Positions 9,494 through 17,482 of a stretch of DNA of 64,000 bases are shown here, piece after piece. The first letter of the stretch is position 1. The number at the start of each line of letters is the position of its first letter. The position numbers were made by a program, and so were the translations under genes. A model generated the notes under the pieces. The model was not told the origin of the DNA. It saw nothing but the letters and a program-made list of their open reading frames with translations, and ran no database searches. Source of the stretch: Nocardia sp. NBC_01329 (GTDB lineage Bacteria > Actinomycetota > Actinomycetes > Mycobacteriales > Mycobacteriaceae). The stretch covers positions 4,744,001-4,808,000 of the forward strand of contig NZ_CP108381.1 of NCBI RefSeq assembly GCF_035956715.1, given 5' to 3'.

Positions 9494-9572
9494 GCGGCGC
9501 CACCCCGCCAAGAAACCCCGAACATCACCTCCCACACCAGCCGCAGTACCGAACCCGCATCCCCGCGGCCAC

Positions 9573-9778
9573 GCAACCGCATGAGTCGAGTTTTACGAGA
9601 CACCCCAAAGGGTTGAGGCCGTCTCGCCGTTCAGGCCTCGAAGCGCATGCGCCGAAGGCGCGAGTCTCGAGGCCTGAACGGCGAGACTTCAGGGCCTCAA
9701 CCCCGCGCGCGCCAGCGCGCCAAAAACACAGCACCTTCACGAGCGAGCTCACCTCCCACCCTCACGAGCAAGCCCACC
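9573..9778 (-). repeat. Composite hairpin element, copy A
   Basis: A long imperfect stem is formed by 9610-9641 and 9667-9703. It contains a perfect 21-bp inverted repeat (9621-9641 with 9667-9687) and an outer 11-bp arm (GGGTTGAGGCC with GGCCTCAACCC) separated by a 5-nt bulge. The loop contains GCGCATGCGCCGAAGGCGC. It continues into a GC hairpin followed by CAAAAACACAGC. It is almost identical to copy B (36307-36514). On the minus strand it reads T-tract, GC hairpin, long stem. Confidence 0.8.
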
Positions 9779-9935
9779 CCAACACCTCACCAGCAAACTC
9801 ACCCCACACCCTGACCAGCAAACTCACCCCACACCCTCACCAGCAAACTCACCTCTCATCCCTACGAGCAAGCCCACCCCAACACCTCACAAGCAAGTTC
9901 ACCCCACACCCGCCCGAGCAAGCCGCCCTCCCCTC
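9735..9935. repeat. C-rich degenerate tandem array attached to copy A
   Basis: About eight imperfect units of the form CACCAGCAAACTCACCCC or CACGAGCAAGCCCACC occur with irregular spacing of roughly 25 bp. The strand is very asymmetric: C/A on plus, G/T on minus. An array of the same type follows copy B at 36466-36870. The units encode only low-complexity peptides and no gene is supported. From the array to the accA3 promoter region I see no gene; the sufE-like gene expected between sseA and accA3 is absent. Confidence 0.65.
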
Positions 9936-10109
9936 AGCTGCGGAGGCAGCCCCCGGAGGCACCGAACTCGGCATCGACCTCACCGACCGACCCAGAGCAC
10001 CACGGCCCGAACCGGATCCGGTCTCGAATCATTTCCGGCCCGGACACCGACAGCTACTGACGTAGTCCTCCCGGAGCAAGCCCACATCCCGCCCCATGAC
10101 CTGACCCAC

Positions 10110-10151
10110 GGATAGGCAGGCCTCCCCCACTTCGGGTAGGCCTGCCTATCC
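10110..10151. terminator. Strong stem-loop, possible bidirectional terminator
   Basis: GGATAGGCAGGCCT (10110-10123) and AGGCCTGCCTATCC (10138-10151) form a perfect 14-bp stem; the loop can extend it with CCC/GGG around ACTTC. There is no U tract, which is common for actinobacterial terminators. It isolates the accA3 promoter from the repeat region. An operator role is the alternative. Confidence 0.5.
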
Positions 10152-10267
10152 CGGGCACTCCCCCGGCCGCCGAGGCCGGTGATCCGGATGGGCTCAGACG
10201 CTCAGCGCGTTTCGGGCCCGGGATCGTTCCACATACCCAGCCGAGAAGCATTGTGATCTGGGACCTA

Positions 10268-10319
10268 CTCCCCGGTAGCCCTATCCGAGTTCCGCCTTTG
10301 TTGGCAGACTGCCTACACT
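10268..10319 (+). promoter_or_regulatory. accA3 promoter with the accD5-type upstream motif
   Basis: CTCCCCGGTAGCC, 2 nt, then ATCCGAGTT is followed by a TTCCGC -35-like hexamer, an 18-bp spacer and a TACACT -10 (10314-10319). The offset from CTC to TACACT is 46 bp, identical to the accD5 promoter. The predicted start near 10327 gives a 5' leader of about 180 nt before the GTG of accA3, unlike the leaderless accD5. Confidence 0.65.
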
Positions 10320-10509
10320 CGCCCCGAGACAGTTAGTGTCGACCACGGGCGCGGAGCCCGCTTAGCGGATCCGAACCCACGGACCCGGAGCCCCACCATG
10401 CGATCCGATCCCCTTCGGAAGCCGGACAGCGGACCCCGATCCGCGGGAGCGGAGCCGAAGCGCGGCCCATCCCGCACATCGAACAAAGAGATTGCACACA
10501 GGAGGCTCA

Positions 10510-12297
10510 GTGCCCAGCCATGCCAGCGCGCGGATCACGAAGGTACTCGTAGCTAACCGAGGCGAGATCGCCGTGCGCGTTATCCGGGCGGCCAAGGACG
10601 CCGGTCTCGGCAGTGTCGCGGTTTACGCCGAACCCGATGCCGACGCACCCTTCGTCGAGCTCGCCGACGAAGCCTTCGCCCTCGGCGGGCAGACCTCTGC
10701 CGAGTCGTACCTGGTCTTCGACAAGATCCTGGATGCCGCCGCCAAATCCGGCGCCGACGCCATCCATCCGGGTTACGGCTTCCTCTCCGAGAACGCCGAC
10801 TTCGCCCAGGCCGTTCTGGACGCCGGGCTGATCTGGATCGGCCCGTCGCCGCAGTCCATCCGCGACCTCGGTGACAAGGTCACCGCGCGCCATATCGCCG
10901 AACGGGCGAAGGCGCCGATGGCGGCGGGCACCAAGGACCCGGTGAAGAACGCCGACGAGGTCGTCGAATTCGCGAAGCAGTACGGCGTGCCGGTCGCGAT
11001 CAAGGCCGCGTTCGGTGGCGGTGGCCGCGGTATGAAGGTCGCGCACACCATCGAGGAGATCCCCGAGCTGTTCGAGTCGGCGACCCGCGAAGCGGTCGCC
11101 GCTTTCGGTCGGGGTGAGTGCTTCGTCGAGCAGTACCTGGACAAGGCCCGCCACGTCGAGGCCCAGGTCATCGCCGACCAGCACGGCAACGTGATCGTCG
11201 CCGGCACCCGCGACTGCTCGCTGCAGCGCCGTTTCCAGAAGCTGGTCGAAGAGGCTCCGGCCCCCTTCCTGACCGACGACCAGCGCGCCCGCATCCACGC
11301 GTCGGCCAAGGCCATCTGCAAGGAGGCCGGCTACTACGGCGCGGGCACGGTCGAATACCTGGTGCAGGGCGATACCGTCTCATTCCTCGAGGTGAACACC
11401 CGCCTGCAGGTCGAGCACCCGGTCACCGAGGAGACCTCCGGTATCGATCTGGTCCGCCAGCAGTTCCGGATCGCCGACGGCGAAGAACTGGAGATCACCG
11501 AGGATCCGACCCCGCGTGGGCACTCCTTCGAGTTCCGGATCAACGGCGAGGACGCGGGCCGCGGCTTCCTGCCCGCCCCCGGCCCGGTCACCGCGTACTC
11601 CGAGCCCACCGGCCCGGGCGTGCGCGTGGACTCCGGCGTGGTGCAGGGCAGCGTTATCGGCGGCCAGTTCGATTCGATGCTGGCCAAACTGATCGTCACC
11701 GGTGAGAACCGGACTCAGGCCCTGGAACGGGCGCGGCGCGCGCTCGCCGAGTTCCAGGTGGAGGGTCTGGCCACGGTCATCCCGTTCCATCGGGCGATCG
11801 TGGAGGATCCGGCCTTCATCGGCGACGGTGAATCGTTCGACGTCTACACCAAGTGGATCGAGACGGAGTGGAAGAACTCCGTCGAGCCGTTCACCGGCGG
11901 CGCCCCGGCCGAAGAGGACGACGAGCCCCGGCAGAAGGTCGTGGTCGAGGTCGGCGGTCGGCGGGTCGAGGTTTCGCTGCCGAATTCGTTCTCGGTCGGT
12001 TCCGGCGCTCCGGCAGCGGCAGGCGCGGTCCGCAAGAAGCCGAAGCCGCGCACGCGCGGCGGTGCGGGCGGCGGCGCCGCCTCCGGTGACGCGGTCACCG
12101 CACCCATGCAGGGCACGGTCGTCAAGGTCGCGGTCGAAGAAGGCCAGACCGTCGAGGTGGGCGATCTGATCGTGGTGCTCGAGGCCATGAAGATGGAGAA
12201 CCCGGTCAACGCGCACAAGGCCGGGGTGGTGACCGGTCTGAGCGTGGCCGCCGGTGCGGCGATCACGCAGGGCACCGTCCTCGCCGAGATCAAATAA
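10510..12297 (+). CDS. accA3: AccA3, acetyl/propionyl-CoA carboxylase alpha subunit (biotin carboxylase + BCCP)
   Basis: The 595-residue protein starts at a GTG (10510) 4 nt after AGGAGG. It has a biotin carboxylase domain (about 8-450: ITKVLVANRGEIAVRVIRAA, the ATP-grasp Gly-rich loop AAFGGGGRGMKV, EVNTRLQVEHPVTE). A linker follows, and a C-terminal biotinyl domain has the acceptor Lys in VLEAMKMENPV. It carboxylates biotin with bicarbonate and ATP and serves several AccD partners, including AccD5 encoded in this window, for fatty and mycolic acid precursors. A GTG further upstream in frame lacks a proper RBS. Confidence 0.97.
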   Translation: MPSHASARITKVLVANRGEIAVRVIRAAKDAGLGSVAVYAEPDADAPFVELADEAFALGGQTSAESYLVFDKILDAAAKSGADAIHPGYGFLSENADFAQAVLDAGLIWIGPSPQSIRDLGDKVTARHIAERAKAPMAAGTKDPVKNADEVVEFAKQYGVPVAIKAAFGGGGRGMKVAHTIEEIPELFESATREAVAAFGRGECFVEQYLDKARHVEAQVIADQHGNVIVAGTRDCSLQRRFQKLVEEAPAPFLTDDQRARIHASAKAICKEAGYYGAGTVEYLVQGDTVSFLEVNTRLQVEHPVTEETSGIDLVRQQFRIADGEELEITEDPTPRGHSFEFRINGEDAGRGFLPAPGPVTAYSEPTGPGVRVDSGVVQGSVIGGQFDSMLAKLIVTGENRTQALERARRALAEFQVEGLATVIPFHRAIVEDPAFIGDGESFDVYTKWIETEWKNSVEPFTGGAPAEEDDEPRQKVVVEVGGRRVEVSLPNSFSVGSGAPAAAGAVRKKPKPRTRGGAGGGAASGDAVTAPMQGTVVKVAVEEGQTVEVGDLIVVLEAMKMENPVNAHKAGVVTGLSVAAGAAITQGTVLAEIK

Positions 12298-12306
12298 CGG
12301 TTCGGC

Positions 12307-12335
12307 GTCGCGGCCGCCTCGCTGTGGGCCGCGAC
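12307..12335 (+). terminator. Stem-loop downstream of accA3
   Basis: GTCGCGGCC and GGCCGCGAC form a perfect 9-bp stem with an 11-nt loop, starting 10 nt after the accA3 stop. There is no U tract. It is a likely intrinsic or stem-only terminator. Confidence 0.55.
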
Positions 12336-12439
12336 CGGTATGCGACAGCATGCCGACCAGCGAACCAACAGTAGATGCACACTCACCGGAGCGGGTGCGC
12401 GGCCGATGGCCGCCACCCGCTCCGGCGTATGGTGACCCG

Positions 12440-13414
12440 GTGAGTCCAGGACATCCGACGGTCGCGGAGGTGATCCGCGACCGTTTCGCATCCGGTAGCC
12501 GGGCCGACGGTCATCGGCTCGTCCTCGTCATCGAAGGCGGCGGCAGCCGCGGGGTGTACTCCAGCGGGATGGTGCACGCGCTGGAGGAGCTCGGGATGGC
12601 CCGGATCTTCGATGCGGTGTACGGCACCTCGGCGGGCGCGATCAACGCGGCCTGGCTGCTGTGCGGCCGCGCGGGCCGGGGATTGAAGGCATGGACCGAC
12701 GCCGCGATCATGCGCCGGGCGATCGATCCGGCCCGGATGCTGCGCGGCCGGCCCGCATTCGATCTGAACTATCTGGTCCACAAGGTGTACGACGGACTGC
12801 ATCCGATGGATTTCCCGGCCATCCTGGCCAACGAGACCACCTTCCATCCCATCGCCACCGATATCCGCACCGGCGAACCGGTGGACCTGCACCCTTTCAT
12901 CGTCGACAAGGCGACACTGCAGACCGCGCTGCGCGCCTCCGCCGGACTGCCGCTGCTGGCGGGTCCCCCGGTGGAACTCGGCGGGCGCCGGTACTTCGAC
13001 GGCGGCCTCGCGGAAACGGTCCCGGTACGCAGCGCCCTGAAAGCCGGCGCCACCCACGCACTCGTGCTGCGGACCCGGCGCTCCGACGAGCGACGCCCAC
13101 CGGCGCCTCGGCTGCACGATGTGGTGGGCGGCACGTATATGCGGTTCATCGCGCCCGGTGCCTACCGGGCATGGAAGCTGCGGCCCGGTCAGCAGGCGCT
13201 GGAGGACGGGGCGATCACCGGGATGGGTGCGTCGGCGTGCCAGATCCATCCGCCGGCCGGATCACCGGATATCAGCAGCGTCGAAACCGATCCCGGGATC
13301 CTGGCGCGCGGAATGGAGATCGGCCGCCGGGTGGTGGCGGAGATCTTCACCGAACTGTCTTCGGTCAGTCGAAGCGGATGCCCTGGGCCAGGGGGAGTTC
13401 GGTGGAGTAGTTGA
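12440..13414 (+). CDS. Patatin-like phospholipase family protein
   Basis: The product is about 324 residues from the GTG at 12440. It has the patatin oxyanion-hole motif IEGGGSRGVYSSG, the nucleophile elbow YGTSAGAIN (Ser64), and the Asp of the catalytic dyad in RRYFDGGLAETVPV. It is predicted to hydrolyse acyl esters of lipids; no signal peptide is seen. The start is uncertain: an ATG at 12350 would add 30 residues of Pro/Arg-rich sequence. The C-terminal 17 residues overlap the convergent aldehyde dehydrogenase gene by 50 bp. Confidence 0.85.
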   Translation: MSPGHPTVAEVIRDRFASGSRADGHRLVLVIEGGGSRGVYSSGMVHALEELGMARIFDAVYGTSAGAINAAWLLCGRAGRGLKAWTDAAIMRRAIDPARMLRGRPAFDLNYLVHKVYDGLHPMDFPAILANETTFHPIATDIRTGEPVDLHPFIVDKATLQTALRASAGLPLLAGPPVELGGRRYFDGGLAETVPVRSALKAGATHALVLRTRRSDERRPPAPRLHDVVGGTYMRFIAPGAYRAWKLRPGQQALEDGAITGMGASACQIHPPAGSPDISSVETDPGILARGMEIGRRVVAEIFTELSSVSRSGCPGPGGVRWSS

Positions 13415-14900
13415 TCGTGTTCGTGGCGCGCCGCATATACGCCTTCCATGCGTCCGATCCCGATTCGCGGCCGCCGCCGGTGTGTTTCTCACCGCCGAAC
13501 GCGCCGCCGATCTCGGCGCCGGAGGTGCCGATGTTGACGTTGGCGATACCGCAGTCCGAGCCGTCGGCGGCGAGGAAGCGTTCGGCCTCCCGCTGGTCGG
13601 TGGTGAAGATCGCCGACGACAGCCCCTGCGGGACGCCGTTGTGCAGGGCCAGGGCTGCATCGAAATCGTCGTAGGTGAGAACGTAGAGGATCGGGGCGAA
13701 GGTCTCCTCGCGCACCACCTCGGTCTGGGCGGGCATCCGGACGATCGCCGGGTCGGCGTAGAACGCACCGGGACCCACACCCGCGGGTTCGACCCGGTCA
13801 CCACCGCACAGCACCTCACCGCCGTCGCCGCGGGCACGCGCCAGCGCGTCCCACATCCCGGCCCAGGCGTCGGGGCCGCACAGCGGACCCACCTGGACGC
13901 CCGGGTCCAGCGGGTTGCCCACCCGCAGCTGCCGGTAGGCGCGCACCAGGCGGTCGCACAGCTCGTCGGCCACCGACGCGTGCACGATGAGCCTGCGCAG
14001 AGTGGTGCACCGCTGTCCGGCAGTGCCGACAGCGGCGAAGACGATGCCCCGTACTGCCAGGTCCAGATCGGCGGAGGGGCCGACCACGGCGGCGTTGTTC
14101 CCGCCCAATTCCAGTAGGCAGCGGCCGAACCGGGCGGCCACGCGCGGGGCGACCGCGCGCCCCATCGTCACCGAACCTGTCGCACTGACCAGCGCGACCC
14201 GTTCGTCGTCGGTGAGCCGGGCTCCGGCGGCCGCCGAACCCAGGACGAGCTGATGGATTCGTTGATCGGCGCCCACCGTATCGGCCGCGCGGCGCAGCAG
14301 CGTATGGCAGGCGAGCGCGGTCAGCGGGGTCCGGTCCGACGGCTTCCACACCACGGTGTCGCCGCAGACCAGCGCGAGCGCGGTGTTCCAGGCCCAGACC
14401 GCGACCGGGAAGTTGAAGGCCGAGATCACGCCGACCACCCCGAGCGGGTGCCAGGTCTCCATCAGCCGGTGGCCGGGCCGTTCCGAGGCCATCGTGTAGC
14501 CGTAGAGCTGGCGCGACAGTCCGACCGCGAATTCACAGATATCGATCATCTCCTGGACCTCGCCGCGCGCCTCGGCGGGAATCTTGCCCACTTCGAGGGT
14601 GACCAGTTCGGCGAGTTCGTCCTGGTGGCGCCGCAACAGGACGGCCAGTTCGCGTACTACGGCGGCCCGCTGCGGTGCCGGAACGAGGCGCCAGGAACCG
14701 AATACGGCAGCGGCAGCCGTGAGGGCGGCATCGATCTCGGCGGGTGAGTCGGGCCGCAAGCCGATCAGCACTTCACCGTCGATCGGGCAGTGCACACGCA
14801 TCTCCCCGGTGGCCGGCGGATCGACCTCCAGTACACGCAGCAGAGTGCCGATCCGCTCGGCGTATGCGGCGGTCACGGTCTCGCGGTCGGTCTCGGTCAT
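13365..14900 (-). CDS. pcd: Aldehyde dehydrogenase, probable L-piperideine-6-carboxylate (aminoadipate semialdehyde) dehydrogenase
   Basis: The ALDH-fold protein of about 511 residues has ISAFNFPVAVWAWN, WKPSDRTPL, LELGGNN, the catalytic Cys in GTAGQRCTTLRR, and EETFAPILYV. These are features of the AMASADH/ALDH7 group. The neighbouring lrp and lysine aminotransferase genes fit the pathway lysine to aminoadipate semialdehyde (Lat) to 2-aminoadipate (this enzyme). The start is ATG 14900, 6 nt after GAGGAG; a GTG one codon upstream has poorer spacing. The gene is divergent from lrp. Confidence 0.9.
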   Translation of the reverse strand: MTETDRETVTAAYAERIGTLLRVLEVDPPATGEMRVHCPIDGEVLIGLRPDSPAEIDAALTAAAAVFGSWRLVPAPQRAAVVRELAVLLRRHQDELAELVTLEVGKIPAEARGEVQEMIDICEFAVGLSRQLYGYTMASERPGHRLMETWHPLGVVGVISAFNFPVAVWAWNTALALVCGDTVVWKPSDRTPLTALACHTLLRRAADTVGADQRIHQLVLGSAAAGARLTDDERVALVSATGSVTMGRAVAPRVAARFGRCLLELGGNNAAVVGPSADLDLAVRGIVFAAVGTAGQRCTTLRRLIVHASVADELCDRLVRAYRQLRVGNPLDPGVQVGPLCGPDAWAGMWDALARARGDGGEVLCGGDRVEPAGVGPGAFYADPAIVRMPAQTEVVREETFAPILYVLTYDDFDAALALHNGVPQGLSSAIFTTDQREAERFLAADGSDCGIANVNIGTSGAEIGGAFGGEKHTGGGRESGSDAWKAYMRRATNTINYSTELPLAQGIRFD

Positions 14901-15012
14901 CACGAACTCCTCGGGGTGGGCCGGACGAAATGCACTGTGCGAAGAGCAGGGCCGGAGAATGAACGTTCACAACACTGTTCCGGCGGTGTGTCCGCTACGT
15001 TAGCCTTCGCTG

Positions 15013-15465
15013 ATGGCGGAAACACCGGCAAAACCAGCCCTGGACGAGATCGATCGCCTGCTGATCCGGGAACTGATGGCCGATGGACGGGCGACCCTGT
15101 CCAATCTGGCCGAGAAGGCGAGTCTTTCGGTATCCGCCGTGCAGTCACGCGTGCGCAGGCTCGAGGCGCGCGGCGTGATCCGTGGTTATACCGCGAACGT
15201 CGATCCCGAAGCACTGGGACAGCTGCTGTCGGCATTTGTGGCGATCACTCCTCTCGATCCCTCCCAGCCCGACGACGCCCCGGCGGCACTGCAGAACATG
15301 CCCGGTATCGAGGCCTGCCATTCGGTGGCTGGCGACGAGAGCTACATCCTGCTGGTGCGGGTGGCCTCACCGCGGCATCTGGAACAGTTGCTGCAGCAGA
15401 TCCGGGCGACGGCCAATGTCCGAACCCGGAGCACCATAATCCTGCAGACATTCTATGAAAAGTAG
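15013..15465 (+). CDS. lrp: Lrp/AsnC family transcriptional regulator
   Basis: The 150-residue protein has an N-terminal helix-turn-helix (LDEIDRLLIRELMADGRATLSNLAEKASLSVSAVQSRVRRLEARGVIRGY) and a C-terminal RAM ligand-binding domain (GIEACHSVAGDESYILLVRVAS). It probably senses lysine or a related amino acid and controls the divergent pcd and the downstream lat. A TAGCCT -10-like hexamer (15001-15006) ends 6 nt before the ATG, so the transcript is probably leaderless. Palindromes between lrp and lat are candidate binding sites. Confidence 0.93.
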   Translation: MAETPAKPALDEIDRLLIRELMADGRATLSNLAEKASLSVSAVQSRVRRLEARGVIRGYTANVDPEALGQLLSAFVAITPLDPSQPDDAPAALQNMPGIEACHSVAGDESYILLVRVASPRHLEQLLQQIRATANVRTRSTIILQTFYEK

Positions 15466-15470
15466 TCGAT

Positions 15471-15543
15471 ACCGTAACAAGTCCCTTTAGTTACGGACTT
15501 GTCAGAAAATCTTTCTGACAAGCCGGGTTCGGTCCCGTACCGT
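15471..15543 (+). promoter_or_regulatory. lat promoter with nested palindromes (candidate Lrp operators)
   Basis: Three overlapping inverted repeats occur. CCGTAAC/GTTACGG lies at 15471-15495 and ACAAGTCC/GGACTTGT at 15477-15502. CTTGTCAGAAA/TTTCTGACAAG (11-bp arms, 3-nt centre) lies at 15498-15522. The last covers the CTGACA -35 (15515-15520), which is followed by a 17-bp spacer and a TACCGT -10 (15538-15543). The GTG start of lat follows after 6 nt, so transcription is likely leaderless and controlled at this site. Confidence 0.65.
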
Positions 15544-15549
15544 CGGAGT

Positions 15550-16908
15550 GTGACCATCGAACTGGAGCACTCCGGCACGGGCGGTGGCAGAACCAACGGC
15601 CGCATCCCCGCCTCTCGCGTGTTCGAGACACTCTCGGCCAATATGCTGGCCGACGGTTTCGATCTGGTACTCGACCTGAGCGCATCCCACGGCCGCCATC
15701 TGGTGGACGCGCGCGACGGCACCGACTACCTCGATATGTTCGGTTTCTTCGCCTCCAGCGCCCTCGGCATGAACCATCCCGCGCTGGCCGGGGACGCCGG
15801 GTTCCGCGCCGAATTGCTCACGGCCGCAGTGAACAAGCCGAGCAACTCCGATATCTACACGGTCGAGATGGCGCGTTTCGTGGAGACCTTCGTCCGGGTG
15901 CTCGGCGATCCGCGCCTACCGCACCTGTTCTTCATCGACGGTGGCGCGCTCGCAGTGGAGAACGCTCTCAAGACCGCGTTCGACTGGAAGAGCCGACACA
16001 ACCAGATGAACGGTCGCACAACATGTCCCGGGTTCGAAGGTGGCGTCCTGCACCTCACCGGCGCATTCCACGGCCGTACCGGATACACCCTGTCGCTGAC
16101 CAACACCGACCCGGTCAAAACCGATCGGTTCCCCGCCTTCGATTGGCCACGAATCGAAACACCCTGCCTCGGAACAGGTATCGATATCGAAGCGGCCGAG
16201 CGCCATGCACTGGAGCAGGCAGCGCGCGCGTTCACCGAACGGCCCAACGGGATCGCCTGCTTCATCGCCGAGCCGATCCAAGGCGAAGGCGGCGACCGCC
16301 ATATGCGGCCGCAATTCCTGCGGGCCGTCCAGGACCTGTGCCACGCCAACGACGCGCTGTTCATCGTCGACGAGGTGCAGACCGGCGTCGGGATGACCGG
16401 AAGTACCTGGGCCTACCAGCAGCTCGGACTGGAGCCGGATGTGGTGGCGTTCGGGAAGAAGACCCAGGTGTGCGGGATCATGGCCGGTGGCCGGGTGGAC
16501 GAGGTCGGCGACAATGTGTTCGCCGTGTCCTCGCGCCTGAATTCCACCTGGGGCGGAAATCTCGCCGATATGGTGCGGGCCACCCGAATTCTCGAGGTGA
16601 TCGAACTCGACGGACTGGTCGACCGGGCTGCCGAACAAGGCCGCTCGCTACTGGACCTGCTGCGCGAACTCGCCGACCGGCATCCCACGGTCACCGAACC
16701 GCGCGGCCGGGGGTTGATGTGCGCCGTAACTCTATCCGACACCGCCTTCCGTGATGCGGTACTCACTACCCTGCGCGAACGCGAACGGGTGCTGATGATC
16801 GGCACCGGTGAGCGCGGTATCCGGTTCCGGCCGCCGCTGACCGTGGAGCCCGATGAACTCACGGCGGCGGTGGCCGCATTGGACCGCGTACTCACCGACC
16901 TCGGCTGA
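15550..16908 (+). CDS. lat: L-lysine 6-aminotransferase (Lat)
   Basis: The 452-residue class-III PLP aminotransferase has FFASSALGMNHPAL, the substrate loop HLTGAFHGRTGYTLSLTN, the cofactor Asp region FIVDEVQTGVGMTGSTWA, the PLP Lys in VVAFGKKTQVCG, and STWGGNL. It converts lysine and 2-oxoglutarate to aminoadipate semialdehyde and glutamate. Orthologs act in persistence-related lysine turnover in mycobacteria and in cephamycin synthesis in Nocardia lactamdurans; no beta-lactam genes are present here, so a catabolic role is favoured. The GTG start was chosen because the promoter -10 ends 6 nt upstream; the longer frame would begin inside the operator. Confidence 0.93.
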   Translation: MTIELEHSGTGGGRTNGRIPASRVFETLSANMLADGFDLVLDLSASHGRHLVDARDGTDYLDMFGFFASSALGMNHPALAGDAGFRAELLTAAVNKPSNSDIYTVEMARFVETFVRVLGDPRLPHLFFIDGGALAVENALKTAFDWKSRHNQMNGRTTCPGFEGGVLHLTGAFHGRTGYTLSLTNTDPVKTDRFPAFDWPRIETPCLGTGIDIEAAERHALEQAARAFTERPNGIACFIAEPIQGEGGDRHMRPQFLRAVQDLCHANDALFIVDEVQTGVGMTGSTWAYQQLGLEPDVVAFGKKTQVCGIMAGGRVDEVGDNVFAVSSRLNSTWGGNLADMVRATRILEVIELDGLVDRAAEQGRSLLDLLRELADRHPTVTEPRGRGLMCAVTLSDTAFRDAVLTTLRERERVLMIGTGERGIRFRPPLTVEPDELTAAVAALDRVLTDLG

Positions 16909-16930
16909 CCGGCCCCGGCTCGCGAACCGG

Positions 16931-17275
16931 TCAGGCCGGGTCGGGACGCAAACCCAGCGCGCCCTCGGCGAACCGGCGAACCGCCGGCTCCGCGACGTCG
17001 AGCGCCTCCCGGTGGCCGGGAAGTGCCCAGCTCTCGATCTCGGCGGTCCCGTCTCGTCGAGGGGTCACGCCGATCTCGGCCACCAGTTCCGCGGTGGTCG
17101 GTTCACATACCGCCCAGGAGAAGCGGGACTCCTCGGCCCACTGGGTACGCCGCCGGGTGACGTACTCCGGATCGGTGATCCCGTTCGCGGCCAGCGCCGG
17201 CCGGTCGTCGATCCGCTCATCGGCCCGCAGCGCACGCAGATACCATGCGCCCGCATTGATCTCGATCGCCTCCAT
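16931..17275 (-). CDS. Putative GNAT-like acetyltransferase domain protein (114 aa)
   Basis: From the ATG at 17275 the protein begins MEAIEINAGAWYLRALRADERIDD and contains a GNAT-like pattern (FSWAVCEPTTAELVAEIGVTP). It is shorter than a full GNAT domain and lacks a clear acetyl-CoA P-loop (R/Q-x-x-G-x-G/A), so activity is doubtful. The longer frame upstream is Arg-rich and not supported. A moderate AGGGTGA lies upstream of the ATG. The gene is convergent with lat and divergent from the kinase gene. Confidence 0.6.
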   Translation of the reverse strand: MEAIEINAGAWYLRALRADERIDDRPALAANGITDPEYVTRRRTQWAEESRFSWAVCEPTTAELVAEIGVTPRRDGTAEIESWALPGHREALDVAEPAVRRFAEGALGLRPDPA

Positions 17276-17482
17276 CCGCTCACCCTGGCACAGCCCGGCG
17301 CCGGCGTTCGCTCCGCCTGTGCGCCTACGGCGTACCGCCGCCCTCTTTCCACCCGTGCACGGATTGCCGATGGGCATCGCCGACCGCGCCCACTAGGGTC
17401 GGGGTACAGTCCGGCCCCGGGCGGGCCCGGACCACCGTGACCGTCCGGACCGCGGGTCGGCGGTGATCGGGAAGGGTGCGTC

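Noticed and set aside
9735..9935. Possible CRISPR array
   Set aside because: Units vary in length and sequence and the spacers are not unique; no cas genes. The second array at 36466-36870 fails for the same reason.
8959..10065. Long frame over sseA and the repeat region
   Set aside because: It overlaps the authentic sseA frame and continues through C-rich repeats. Composition is Arg/Pro/His-rich with no motif or start signal.
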